DNA of 64,000 nt from Thiodiazotropha sp040507035 (GTDB taxonomy: Bacteria; Pseudomonadota; Gammaproteobacteria; Chromatiales; Chromatiaceae). The first letter of the stretch is position 1, and every line of letters begins with the position of its first letter. The stretch covers positions 23,657 to 87,656 of the forward strand of contig JBEVVR010000028.1 of assembly GCA_040507035.1 (NCBI GenBank), given 5' to 3'. Below the pieces are notes generated by a model, which was given only the letters and a program-made list of their open reading frames with translations, had not been told where the DNA came from and searched no databases. A program made the position numbers and the translations under genes. Shown here piece after piece: positions 1 to 7,818 of the stretch.

Positions 1-202
1 TGGCAACATGCTCAGGCTGAGGATAAATGGAACCAGCAAACGCCTCATTATCAAGGACTCCGATAAGTATATTAGATTTCTCTTATATTAGTGTCTTAAA
101 TATTTTTTTCAACCACATCCCTCAATCATCGCGACGACGATCACGAGCTCACGCAGGGTCAAACCCTTATCTTTTGATCAAAAACGAAGATTGAACAAGA
201 TC

Positions 203-237
203 CCAGCCAACCCTACACCGGGTTTCAGTGTGGCTGG
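203..237 (-). terminator. hairpin downstream of the histidine kinase gene
   Basis: Two nested inverted repeats: outer CCAGCCA (203-209) with TGGCTGG (231-237), inner AACCC (209-213) with GGGTT (220-224). It lies just past the stop of the minus-strand kinase gene, so a transcription-end or mRNA-stabilising role is likely. There is no long U tract, so intrinsic termination is uncertain. The rest of bases 1-271 is AT-rich in places (about 60-120) and shows no gene I can support. Confidence 0.4.
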
Positions 238-271
238 TAGTAGATCGGGAATTGGTCTGAATTAGTCAGTT

Positions 272-2095
272 TTAGTAACCGACCTGAAAATGACCGCTCC
301 GCCGCCACAGTTTCCGCTCGGCCGCATCGTTGATTCCCGACTTGATGGGCAGACGAATCTCAAAGCTGGTCCCTTCCTCTGAGCTATGCAACAACGCTAT
401 TTTGCCCGCGTGTATTTTCGCAATGGCCAGATAGGCGACGGTAAGCCCCTGTCCCGTGCCCTGGCCCACATCCCGGGTGGTGAAGAAGGGATCGAAGATT
501 TTGGATTGGATCTCCTCGGGAATACCACATCCGCTATCGCCGATCTCGATGACCACCCACTCCCCATCCAGGCGGGTCTTGATGGTTATCTTTCCCTTGT
601 CGCTGGAAGCCCGACGCTCCACACAATCCCTAACCGCTGCGGCTGCATTGACGATGACGTTGAGCAGGGCTTGATTGATTTCATTCGGCACCACAGGCAC
701 CGGAGGCAGTGCCGAGTCGAGGTCCGTCTCTATCTCCGCATGGTATTTCCATTCATTGGCAGAGACCTCGAGGGCACTCATCACCGCCTCATTGATGTCG
801 CTATCGACCTTTTCCTCTGTACCCGGTCGGGCAAAATTCTTCATCGCCGTGACAATACTGGAGACCTTCTTGGCCCCGCCCAGGGATTGGTTTAGCGCCA
901 CCGGGAGTTCCTCAAAGAGATAGTCGAGTTCGGCCTCTTCCACCTGCGCGCGGGTTTGCGCCACCAGTTCCTGAGGAACGCTACCCCCCTCCACGGCCGT
1001 GAGCAGTTCCAGCTGCAGCTTTGCTGTTTCAATCAGATCCTCGGCAGCCTCCCGTATGAATTGGAGATTCTCACCGATATATTGGATCGGGGTGTTGATC
1101 TCATGGGCCACACCCGATGCCAGCTGACCGATGGCGGCCATCTTTTCCGACTGCACCAACTGTTGTCGTGTACTGTTAAGGTCCTCGATCAGCTGCTTTT
1201 GCTCACGGTTGACCTCGGCCAGCTGCGCGCCCCATTGAATGGTCTCGGTAATGTCATTGAAGAGGATGGTATAACCGGTAAACATTTGACTCACATCGAG
1301 CATGCGCTCAATACGAACCGCATAGGTCCTGTCACCCTCCGGCGTAGCGTATCGCTTTTCCAGCTCCCAGCGATCCAACCCCTTTTGCTTCATCTTCCCG
1401 AGTTCGTGACGCAGACCCGGGGGCTCCAGGTCATTGCGCTGTTCAGCATAATAGCGACTGCCAGGGGTGTCACAGCCCAACAACAGCCGCCCGGCAGCGT
1501 TGTTATAGTTGTCCACTTTACCCCTCTCATCGCACAGGATCACCGGTGACGAGAGGCTTTCGAACAGGGTGAGGTACTTGTTCTTCTCACTGGCCAGGCG
1601 CAGATTGTTGCGGCTCAGTACCTTGATCTGGGCCTCGGCATCGGTCCCGGCCCACTCGTCGCAATAGGCCAACTCGGTGCGATCGAAGAACCGCCTGACC
1701 AGCAGCTCCACCGACTCCGGGTAGTCGAATCCACCTGACTCGGTCAACAGGTCAACATAGGATTGCCTGTAGTATTTCATCAAACCCAGAAACATCGAGA
1801 GATTGACGCCCCTGGCACGGTGACGTTGCGCCTCAATAACACCGAAGTGAGTAGCGGGATCTTTTGAAAAATCCTCATCCGGACTCAGTTCAGGCACCAT
1901 ATCCGACCTTTCGACGACCTCGATAATCGCCATGCTCAATCCCTCTATGGATAGCCTCCAGGCCTCCTTCAGGGTCGAGGTGTAGCGGGTGTAGCCCTCT
2001 TGGGTGGCATATAAGAGTATGAGATCGATGAGTCTGTCTTCACTGCTATTCAGCAGATGTATCAGGACGTCCCTGTCATGTCGATTGATTCGCAT
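272..2095 (-). CDS. soluble PAS-domain sensor histidine kinase
   Basis: A 607-residue histidine kinase with no visible membrane segment, so the signal is probably cytoplasmic. The first ~165 residues are all-helical and resemble an RsbRD/globin-like sensor domain. A PAS domain (about 170-285) and a coiled coil (290-320) follow, then a HisKA helix with acceptor His331 in the motif HEINTP, and a GHKL ATPase with N-box Asn483, G1 box from Asp520 (DSGCG) and G2 box GTGQG near 546. It should autophosphorylate and pass phosphate to a response regulator, but none is encoded next to it, so its pathway is unknown. ATG start with an AGGGGA ribosome site nine bases upstream. It is transcribed away from ubiD across a 202-base gap. 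Confidence 0.9.
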   Translation of the reverse strand: MRINRHDRDVLIHLLNSSEDRLIDLILLYATQEGYTRYTSTLKEAWRLSIEGLSMAIIEVVERSDMVPELSPDEDFSKDPATHFGVIEAQRHRARGVNLSMFLGLMKYYRQSYVDLLTESGGFDYPESVELLVRRFFDRTELAYCDEWAGTDAEAQIKVLSRNNLRLASEKNKYLTLFESLSSPVILCDERGKVDNYNNAAGRLLLGCDTPGSRYYAEQRNDLEPPGLRHELGKMKQKGLDRWELEKRYATPEGDRTYAVRIERMLDVSQMFTGYTILFNDITETIQWGAQLAEVNREQKQLIEDLNSTRQQLVQSEKMAAIGQLASGVAHEINTPIQYIGENLQFIREAAEDLIETAKLQLELLTAVEGGSVPQELVAQTRAQVEEAELDYLFEELPVALNQSLGGAKKVSSIVTAMKNFARPGTEEKVDSDINEAVMSALEVSANEWKYHAEIETDLDSALPPVPVVPNEINQALLNVIVNAAAAVRDCVERRASSDKGKITIKTRLDGEWVVIEIGDSGCGIPEEIQSKIFDPFFTTRDVGQGTGQGLTVAYLAIAKIHAGKIALLHSSEEGTSFEIRLPIKSGINDAAERKLWRRSGHFQVGY

Positions 2096-2239
2096 GACCG
2101 CAGGTCCCCTGTGAGACTTAGATGTAATGTTCTATTTAGCGACTCGCATCCATGCCTCTTTAACAGGAAAAAACGCTAATTTGTAAAAAGTGTGATTCCA
2201 GCATAAGGTTTTTTCCATACCACGCTTGTCGGCTATAAC

Positions 2240-2267
2240 TTGACCTTAGTACTGCCTCTGGTAATGT
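2240..2267 (+). promoter_or_regulatory. candidate sigma-70 promoter of ubiD
   Basis: TTGACC (2240-2245), a 16-base spacer and TAATGT (2262-2267) lie about 30 bases before the ubiD start. Both hexamers are close to the -35 and -10 consensus. Judged by eye only; nothing else in the 202-base divergent gap fits better. Confidence 0.4.
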
Positions 2268-2297
2268 CACAAAGAGAGATACAGCATCCCCAGGGCC

Positions 2298-3764
2298 ATG
2301 AAGTACAAAGATCTACGTGATTTCATTCAGCAGCTTGAGTCTCGCGGTGAATTGAAGCGCATTCAGACACAAGTGGATCCGAAGCTGGAGATCACTGAGA
2401 TATGCGATCGCACCCTGCGACGCGGCGGTCCCGCACTACTCTTCGAACAGGTCAAAGGCTCGCCCTATCCGCTGCTCGGAAATCTCTTCGGCACCCCCGA
2501 GCGGGTCGCCATGGGGATGGGTGAAGAGTCCGTCGAGGCACTGCGTGAGGTGGGCAAGTTGCTTGCCTTCCTCAAGGAACCCGATCCGCCGAAAGGCATG
2601 AAGGATGCCTGGGAGAAACTGCCGGTCTTTCGCAAGGTCCTCGATATGGCTCCCAAGGAGCTGCGTAACGCCCCCTGCCAGGCTGTCACGCAACAGGGAG
2701 ACGAGGTCGACCTGACCCGATTGCCGATCCAGACCTGCTGGCCGGAGGATGTTGCCCCTCTGATCACCTGGGGTCTGGTGATCACCCGCGGGCCGGCCAA
2801 ATCGCGCCAGAACCTGGGCATCTACCGCATGCAGCTGCTGGGACCGAACCGCCTGATCATGCGCTGGCTGGCCCACCGTGGAGGGGCACTCGACTTCCGC
2901 GATTGGCAGCAGGCCCACCCCGGCGAACCCTTTCCGGTCTGTGTCGCCCTCGGTGCCGATCCCGCCACCATCCTGGGCGCGGTGACCCCGGTACCCGACA
3001 CCCTCTCCGAATATGCCTTTGCCGGTCTGCTGCGCGGTAGCCGCACCGAGGTCGTGAAGTGCATCGACTCCGAGCTGCAGGTGCCCGCTTCCGCCGAGTT
3101 CGTCCTCGAAGGCCTGATCCACCCCGATGAGTTTGCCGAGGAGGGCCCCTACGGTGACCACACCGGCTACTACAACGAGGTGGAACGCTTTCCCGTTTTC
3201 AGCGTCACCCGCATTACCCATCGCGAGGAGCCGATCTACCACAGTACCTATACCGGCCGCCCTCCCGATGAACCCGCGGTGCTCGGAATGGCACTGAACG
3301 AGGTCTTCGTACCCATTCTGCAGAAGCAGTTTCCGGAGATCGTCGATTTCTACCTGCCGCCGGAGGGCTGCTCCTACCGACTCGCCATCGTCAGCATGAG
3401 AAAGCAGTATCCCGGACACGCCAAGCGCGTGATGATGGGGGTCTGGTCCTTCCTGCGGCAATTTATGTACACCAAGTTTGTGATCGTGGTCGATGAGGAC
3501 GTCAACACCCGGGACTGGCAGGATGTGGTCTGGGCCATGACCACCCGCATGGATCCCGCGCGGGATACCACGATCGTGGAAAACACACCCATCGATTATC
3601 TCGACTTTGCCTCACCTGTCTCCGGTCTCGGCTCCAAGATCGGTTTCGACGCAACCAACAAGTTAGCGGGTGAGACCGACAGGGAGTGGGGACGGCCGAT
3701 CACCATGACTGCCGCGGTGAAGCAACGCATCGATGAGATTTGGGATCAGCTCGGGATAGACTAA
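2298..3764 (+). CDS. ubiD: UbiD family prenyl-FMN decarboxylase (4-hydroxy-3-polyprenylbenzoate decarboxylase)
   Basis: UbiD decarboxylates 3-polyprenyl-4-hydroxybenzoate in ubiquinone synthesis, using prenylated FMN made by UbiX. The 488 residues match the usual length of about 490. The family motif EEGPYGDHTGYY is at 281-292 and includes Asp287, the equivalent of the catalytic acidic residue of E. coli UbiD; the conserved QNLGIYRMQ stretch that helps bind cofactor and metal begins near 171. The N-terminal KYKDLRDFI start is typical. ubiX is not in the window. The gene is followed 56 bases later by a co-directional ParA-like gene, and a ferredoxin-flavin reductase of the kind often found near ubiD lies 1.8 kb downstream. 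Confidence 0.95.
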   Translation: MKYKDLRDFIQQLESRGELKRIQTQVDPKLEITEICDRTLRRGGPALLFEQVKGSPYPLLGNLFGTPERVAMGMGEESVEALREVGKLLAFLKEPDPPKGMKDAWEKLPVFRKVLDMAPKELRNAPCQAVTQQGDEVDLTRLPIQTCWPEDVAPLITWGLVITRGPAKSRQNLGIYRMQLLGPNRLIMRWLAHRGGALDFRDWQQAHPGEPFPVCVALGADPATILGAVTPVPDTLSEYAFAGLLRGSRTEVVKCIDSELQVPASAEFVLEGLIHPDEFAEEGPYGDHTGYYNEVERFPVFSVTRITHREEPIYHSTYTGRPPDEPAVLGMALNEVFVPILQKQFPEIVDFYLPPEGCSYRLAIVSMRKQYPGHAKRVMMGVWSFLRQFMYTKFVIVVDEDVNTRDWQDVVWAMTTRMDPARDTTIVENTPIDYLDFASPVSGLGSKIGFDATNKLAGETDREWGRPITMTAAVKQRIDEIWDQLGID

Positions 3765-3820
3765 ACTTGGGCCTGTATTCAAAGGCCTTGCACGAACCAC
3801 TAAGAGGATAGGGAATAGTA

Positions 3821-4447
3821 ATGCGCACAATCATGTTGATGAACGCCAAGGGCGGTTGTGGAAAGACCACTATCGCTACCAACCTAGCCACCTGGTATGC
3901 CGATGAGGGAAAGAAGGTCGCCTTGGCCGATTTTGATCCCCAGCAATCCACCATGGACTGGCTGGAAGCAAGAAAAGACTACGAGGGCATACCGGAAATC
4001 CAGGCACTCAATGCCGCCTCCGAATCAGCAAGACCCCGCAGCGGCACCGACCTGCTGATCATGGATGCCCCCGCCGGCGTTCATGGCAAGGCGATCAACA
4101 AGATGTTGTTGCGGGTGGACACACTGATCCTGCCCGTACTCCCCTCGCCGATAGACATGCGGGCCTGTAACCGTTTCCTCAGTGAATTGTTGGCCAGCGG
4201 ACGGGTCTCCAAGAAACAGACCCGTATCGGTATCGTAGCAAATCGGGCCAGGGAGCAGACACGCATCTACCATGACCTGGAGACCTATCTGGGGCATCTC
4301 AAGATCCCCTTCATCACCCATCTGCGCGAGAGTCAGAACTATATCCGCTCCGCGGAACGGGGCCTGGCCATTTTCGAATTGGCCCCTTCCCAGGTCTACC
4401 AGGATGTGATTCTCTGGGATCCGCTCTTCAAATGGCTTAAGGTCTAA
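3821..4447 (+). CDS. ParA-like P-loop ATPase
   Basis: A 208-residue member of the ParA/MinD deviant-Walker ATPases. It has the signature KGGCGKTT at residues 10-17, a switch region DFDPQQS, and a Walker B strand LLIMDAP. Relatives position cargo (plasmids, chromosomes, chemotaxis or carboxysome clusters) by dimerising on DNA. No ParB, cargo protein or centromere-like repeats are next to it, so the cargo is unknown. It lacks the N-terminal helix-turn-helix of plasmid ParA, as do other small orphan ParA proteins. It may be co-transcribed with ubiD (56-base gap) but the functions have no evident link. Confidence 0.85.
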   Translation: MRTIMLMNAKGGCGKTTIATNLATWYADEGKKVALADFDPQQSTMDWLEARKDYEGIPEIQALNAASESARPRSGTDLLIMDAPAGVHGKAINKMLLRVDTLILPVLPSPIDMRACNRFLSELLASGRVSKKQTRIGIVANRAREQTRIYHDLETYLGHLKIPFITHLRESQNYIRSAERGLAIFELAPSQVYQDVILWDPLFKWLKV

Positions 4448-4462
4448 CCCGAGATCCAAGAC

Positions 4463-4480
4463 AGCGACAGGGATGTCGCT
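4463..4480 (+). other. short hairpin after the ParA-like gene
   Basis: AGCGACA (4463-4469), four-base loop GGGA, TGTCGCT (4474-4480). A perfect 7-base-pair stem 16 bases past the stop, between convergent genes. It has no U tract, so it may slow transcription or protect mRNA ends rather than act as a strong terminator. Confidence 0.3.
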
Positions 4481-4582
4481 CAGATTCAGATCAGATAACA
4501 TCCGTCGATTATATTCCCGCAGGGTGTGGCTGGCCGCACCGATGCCACTGCGATCATCACCTCCCCAGATAGATCATGCCAT

Positions 4583-5443
4583 CTACAAGGAAGCCGGCAA
4601 TCCCTGCTGCAGGCTGGGATAGATCAACTCGACCCCCAACTCCTCAAGCAGCTTGCGATTGCTCAGCCGGCGCGACTCTTTGAGATAGGAGAGCATACCC
4701 GGTGAAAGTCTATGTTGCGCCTCCTCCAGGGTGATGACAGGGGGTCGGGGAAGCTTGAGGAAGTCCGCCACCTGATAGAAATAGCGGGTCATCGGCTCCG
4801 GCGCCCCGTCACAAACGTTGTAGACCTCCCCGGAGGAACCCCGTTGCATGGCTATTGCCGCAATCCTCACCAGATCCAGGCTATGGATATGGTTGGTGAT
4901 GGGGGCATCCGTCTCGGCCACCATGGGCTGACCACTGCGCAACCGCTCCAGGGGCAGCTTCCCCGGCCCATAGATCCCGGCTACCCTGAGTATCACCAGA
5001 CCACGCCCCGTATCTTCACTCCAGCCACGCCACTGCTGTTCAGCATCGAGACGCCGCTTTGCCCGATCCGCGACGGGTGCCGGCGGGCGTGTCTCATCCA
5101 CCCACGCTCCCTGGCAGTCACCATAGACGCCGCTGGTACTCAGATAGACCACCTTTTCAGGCAGGGGACCGCGACCTAGCAGAGAGATAAAACGGCTGAC
5201 CCGGCCATCCTGCTCACCCTTTGTCGAAGGGGGCGCAAAATAGAAGAGCTCTCCCCCATCGACCTTCAGCGAAGGTGCCAGGTCGCGATCCAAGTCTGCC
5301 TGAACCACATTCAGACTTAGGCTCCGCACTCTTTGCGCACTCTCAGCAGTGCGCACCCAGGCAGTTACCTCCTCACCGTCGGCGCGATAGGCCAGTGCCA
5401 ACCGCGTACCGATATCACCGCATCCGATTATCGTTACCGCCAT
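4583..5443 (-). CDS. NAD(P)-dependent epimerase/SDR family protein (YeeZ-like)
   Basis: A 286-residue Rossmann-fold protein of the extended/atypical SDR class. The N-terminus carries the dinucleotide motif IGCGDIGTRLA, and the body contains VYLSTSGVYGD (catalytic Ser/Tyr region) and LRVAGIYGPG, as in YeeZ-type putative sugar-nucleotide epimerases. The first part resembles 6-phosphogluconate-dehydrogenase-like NAD binding more than classical GxxGxxG SDRs, again like YeeZ. Substrate is unknown. It is convergent with the ParA-like gene and divergent from the ferredoxin-flavin reductase. ATG start. Confidence 0.85.
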   Translation of the reverse strand: MAVTIIGCGDIGTRLALAYRADGEEVTAWVRTAESAQRVRSLSLNVVQADLDRDLAPSLKVDGGELFYFAPPSTKGEQDGRVSRFISLLGRGPLPEKVVYLSTSGVYGDCQGAWVDETRPPAPVADRAKRRLDAEQQWRGWSEDTGRGLVILRVAGIYGPGKLPLERLRSGQPMVAETDAPITNHIHSLDLVRIAAIAMQRGSSGEVYNVCDGAPEPMTRYFYQVADFLKLPRPPVITLEEAQHRLSPGMLSYLKESRRLSNRKLLEELGVELIYPSLQQGLPASL

Positions 5444-5512
5444 AACCCAATGGACTCCCGGTTTAATTCCCGACTAAAATAGGAGAGAATTCCGCCAATC
5501 ATCTAATAACCT

Positions 5513-5586
5513 CTGAATAATTCAGAACATATTTCAATAAAGTAGTCGATTGAGGATAACGAATCGTTACACCGATTGCATCGACT
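5513..5586. promoter_or_regulatory. palindrome cluster in the divergent epimerase/reductase promoter region
   Basis: CTGAATAATTCAG (5513-5525) is a perfect 13-base odd palindrome. A second perfect 13-base palindrome, TAACGAATCGTTA (5557-5569), is centred 44 bases further on and is itself bracketed by AGTCGAT (5544-5550) and ATCGACT (5580-5586). The set ends 20 bases before the reductase start codon. This looks like operator sites or a structured 5' leader; no regulator can be named. Confidence 0.4.
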
Positions 5587-5606
5587 CATGAACAAGAAGG
5601 TAGCCC

Positions 5607-6632
5607 ATGAGTTTCAAAGTTCAGATTCAACCCAGTGGTCATGAATTCTCAGTCGACGAAGAGGAGAAGATCCTCGACGCCGCCATCAGGCAGGGCATCA
5701 ACCTGCCCTACGGCTGCCGCAACGGTTTCTGTGGCGATTGCCAGGCAAGTCTCAACCTGGGCAGTGTCGATTACCCCGATGGCACACCGCCGGTGATGGC
5801 GGATAACAGTGAGGGCATCTGCTATACCTGCCAGGCTGTCCCCAGCTCTGACATCACCCTCGGGGTGGTGGAGATCGCCCAGTCCAATGACATTCGGATC
5901 CGCACCATGCCCTGCAAGGTCGATCGCATCGAGCGACTCAACGAAGATGTCATCCGCCTCTACCTGAAACTGCCCGAGGGGGAGCGCTTGCAGTTTCTTG
6001 CCGGCCAGTATCTCAACTTCATTCTCCAGGATGGCAGCAAACGGGCCTTCTCCATCGCCAACGCTCCCCATGATGACGACTTTATCGAGCTCCACATCCG
6101 CCATGTCAGCGGCGGTCTCTTCACCGACCTGCTGTTCGGCGACATGAAAGAGAAGACCATCATGCGCATCGAGGCACCCCTGGGCAGCTACTATCTGCGG
6201 GAAGCATCGACGAAGCCGATCATCCTCATGGGTGGCGGCACCGGTTTTGCCCCGCTCAAGGGCATCATCGAGCACGCCTTCCAGATCGGCGTTGAACGAC
6301 CGATGCATCTCTACTGGGGGGTGCGTTCCCGCAGCGATCTCTATCTGCCCGAGCTGCCACAGCGTTGGGCAGCGGAGCACGACAACTTCAGCTACACCCC
6401 GGTACTCTCCGAACCGGACGGCGACTGGAGCGGCAGAGAGGGTTGGGTACACAATGCCGTGATCGCCGACTATCCCGATCTCAGCGGCCACGAAGTCTAC
6501 ATGAGCGGTCCGCCACCGATGATCGAGGCCGGTAAACAGGCCTTTCTCTCCTCCGGCCTCGCCGGCGAAGAGCTCTACTCCGACTCCTTCGAATATGGGG
6601 CCGCCGCGACCAAGCAGAAGACCGGAACCTGA
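5607..6632 (+). CDS. 2Fe-2S ferredoxin / FAD-NAD(P)H reductase (CDP-6-deoxy-3,4-glucoseen reductase family)
   Basis: A 341-residue electron-transfer flavoenzyme. A plant-type ferredoxin domain comes first (residues 1-90) with cluster ligands Cys37, Cys42, Cys45 and, by spacing, Cys75 (Cys72 is an extra Cys beside it). The ferredoxin reductase FAD domain follows, with RAFSIANAP as the flavin-binding Arg-Ser motif, then the NAD domain with GGGTGFAPLKG and the late motif SGPPPMIEAG. The name glucoseen reductase is inherited from a deoxysugar enzyme; no deoxysugar genes are present. In many gammaproteobacteria a homolog sits near ubiD, so a role in delivering electrons to a quinone-synthesis or other oxygenase is a reasonable inference. 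AAGGT ribosome site just upstream of ATG. Confidence 0.9.
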   Translation: MSFKVQIQPSGHEFSVDEEEKILDAAIRQGINLPYGCRNGFCGDCQASLNLGSVDYPDGTPPVMADNSEGICYTCQAVPSSDITLGVVEIAQSNDIRIRTMPCKVDRIERLNEDVIRLYLKLPEGERLQFLAGQYLNFILQDGSKRAFSIANAPHDDDFIELHIRHVSGGLFTDLLFGDMKEKTIMRIEAPLGSYYLREASTKPIILMGGGTGFAPLKGIIEHAFQIGVERPMHLYWGVRSRSDLYLPELPQRWAAEHDNFSYTPVLSEPDGDWSGREGWVHNAVIADYPDLSGHEVYMSGPPPMIEAGKQAFLSSGLAGEELYSDSFEYGAAATKQKTGT

Positions 6633-6706
6633 CTGCTCAATAAATTTGACGCCTGTTTGACAGTCTGGCTCACAGGGCCATGACGCTGGCTCTCTATAGT
6701 TCACCA

Positions 6707-6735
6707 CGACACCGATCATCAGATCGATAGTGTCG
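6707..6735 (+). other. bulged hairpin in the leader of the desaturase-like gene
   Basis: CGACAC-CGATC (6707-6717) pairs with GATCG and GTGTCG (6722-6726, 6730-6735), with loop ATCA and a three-base bulge. It ends 31 bases before the ATG at 6767. It could be an mRNA leader structure or a protein site. No U tract follows. Confidence 0.35.
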
Positions 6736-6766
6736 CATCTGAACCAACTTAGAGAGGAGTATCGTC

Positions 6767-7561
6767 ATGCCAAACCCGATCGAACTGCTGCTGGATCCTG
6801 TATCCGTCATTATTTTTCTTCTTTACCTGGGCCTTATGCTTTGGGAGGCCCTCTCCCCTGCCCGCAACCTGACGCATGCCCGCTGGTGGAAGACCCGGGG
6901 TATCACCGCCTTCATGCTGTTTTTCTACCTCTCATCCTATCTGCCGCTGTGGTGGGATGCCTATCTGGTAGAGTACCAACTCTTTGATCTCAGTGAACTG
7001 GGCCTGGTGGGCGGCGCCCTCAGCGGCCTGTTTATCTATGAGTTGGGGGTCTATCTCTGGCACCGCAGCATGCACCGCTCAACCCTGCTCTGGCGGCTCT
7101 TTCATCAGATGCACCATAGCGCGGAGCGTGTTGATAGCTTTGGCGCCTTCTACTTCAGCCCCATGGACATGTTGGGCTGGACCCTGCTCGGCAGCCTCTG
7201 CCTGACCCTGCTGGTGGGCATCACCCCGGAAGCGACAACCCTGGTGCTGCTGATCACCGTATTCTGTTCCATCTTCCAACACACCAATATCAAAACCCCC
7301 CGCTGGCTGGGTTATATCCTGCAGCGCCCGGAGAGCCACGCCATACACCACGCCAAGGGGGTACACGCCTACAACTACAGCGATCTACCCCTTTTCGATA
7401 TGCTTTTCGGCACTTTTCGCAATCCGCAAGGCTATGAGTATGAAAGCGGATTCTATGCCGGCGGGTCGGAGCGCATCGTCGAGATGCTGATGTTCAAGGA
7501 TATCAATGACAGGGAAACAGGCTATCTGGAATCACCCGTCACCCGAAGGGCCACCGGCTAA
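6767..7561 (+). CDS. sterol desaturase / fatty acid hydroxylase superfamily membrane protein
   Basis: A 264-residue integral membrane di-iron oxygenase. Hydrophobic segments lie near residues 9-28, 45-65 and 78-98 and around 135-175. The three histidine clusters expected of the superfamily are present: HRSMH, HQMHH and HAIHHAKGVH followed by NYSDLPLFDMLFGTF, the usual C-terminal hallmark. Such proteins hydroxylate or desaturate lipids, sterols or carotenoids; the substrate cannot be read from the sequence. An AGAGAGGAG ribosome site precedes the ATG. The ferredoxin-flavin reductase immediately upstream on the same strand could supply electrons, which is inference from proximity (134-base gap). 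Confidence 0.9.
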   Translation: MPNPIELLLDPVSVIIFLLYLGLMLWEALSPARNLTHARWWKTRGITAFMLFFYLSSYLPLWWDAYLVEYQLFDLSELGLVGGALSGLFIYELGVYLWHRSMHRSTLLWRLFHQMHHSAERVDSFGAFYFSPMDMLGWTLLGSLCLTLLVGITPEATTLVLLITVFCSIFQHTNIKTPRWLGYILQRPESHAIHHAKGVHAYNYSDLPLFDMLFGTFRNPQGYEYESGFYAGGSERIVEMLMFKDINDRETGYLESPVTRRATG

Positions 7562-7572
7562 TCCGCCCCTGA

Positions 7573-7668
7573 TCACTCCTCAGGCCGGGGTGCGCCCTTG
7601 GTACCAACATGGGCCTCGAAACCGCCCCTCTGTTGCCATTCGCGTATCCCGCCCTGGAGGATTCTCAC
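7573..7668 (-). pseudogene. 31-codon remnant of a rhodanese gene 3' end
   Basis: Read on the minus strand, these bases encode VRILQGGIREWQ, then a GGFEAH stretch, ending at a TGA. This matches the C-terminus of the intact rhodanese at 8936-9406 (VRVLHGGIREWQ...GGFEAH) with about 16 of 20 residues identical, and 15 consecutive identical bases (GCCATTCGCGTATCC). Similarity stops abruptly upstream of the Val codon, where an AT-rich tract begins. The catalytic Cys region is gone, so this is a gene fragment. It lies on the far side of the satD gene group from the intact copy, in the same orientation. Confidence 0.8.
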
Positions 7669-7718
7669 TCGCCTTGCTATCAACAATATATATGGTCTTT
7701 TTTTTACCTCCCGCATAC

Positions 7719-7731
7719 AACCTAATTGGTT
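7719..7731. promoter_or_regulatory. satD palindromic operator 1
   Basis: AACCTAATTGGTT, an almost perfect 13-base inverted repeat. It is the most upstream of three near-identical sites before satD (see 7772 and 7801). Confidence 0.6.
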
Positions 7732-7760
7732 TAATTCACTCGATTTAAACCATTTTTGAC

Positions 7761-7788
7761 TTTACAAAAACAACCCAATTGGTTTAAT
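7761..7788 (+). promoter_or_regulatory. candidate satD promoter
   Basis: TTTACA (7761-7766), 16-base spacer, TTTAAT (7783-7788). The -10 hexamer and the spacer overlap palindrome 2 (7772-7784), so a protein bound there would block RNA polymerase. Confidence 0.5.
7772..7784. promoter_or_regulatory. satD palindromic operator 2
   Basis: AACCCAATTGGTT, identical to operator 1 at 12 of 13 positions. It overlaps the candidate promoter core, the arrangement expected of a repressor site. Confidence 0.65.
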
Positions 7789-7800
7789 ATTTACCTAAAC

Positions 7801-7813
7801 AACCAAATAGGTT
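7801..7813. promoter_or_regulatory. satD palindromic operator 3
   Basis: AACCAAATAGGTT, the third copy of the AACCnAATnGGTT-like site (central positions diverged). It ends five bases before the satD ATG and contains the only Shine-Dalgarno-like AGG, so it sits on the translation start. Confidence 0.55.
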
Positions 7814-7818
7814 GATCC

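Noticed and set aside
5649..6719. Minus-strand frame of 356 codons opposite the ferredoxin-flavin reductase
   Set aside because: Antisense shadow of a gene with full catalytic motifs; its translation has no recognisable pattern.
7719..7813. Repeated AACC-AATT-GGTT units considered as a CRISPR or iteron array
   Set aside because: Only three 13-base units with unequal spacing (53 and 29 bases) upstream of a regulator gene; they fit operators, not CRISPR repeats or a replication origin.
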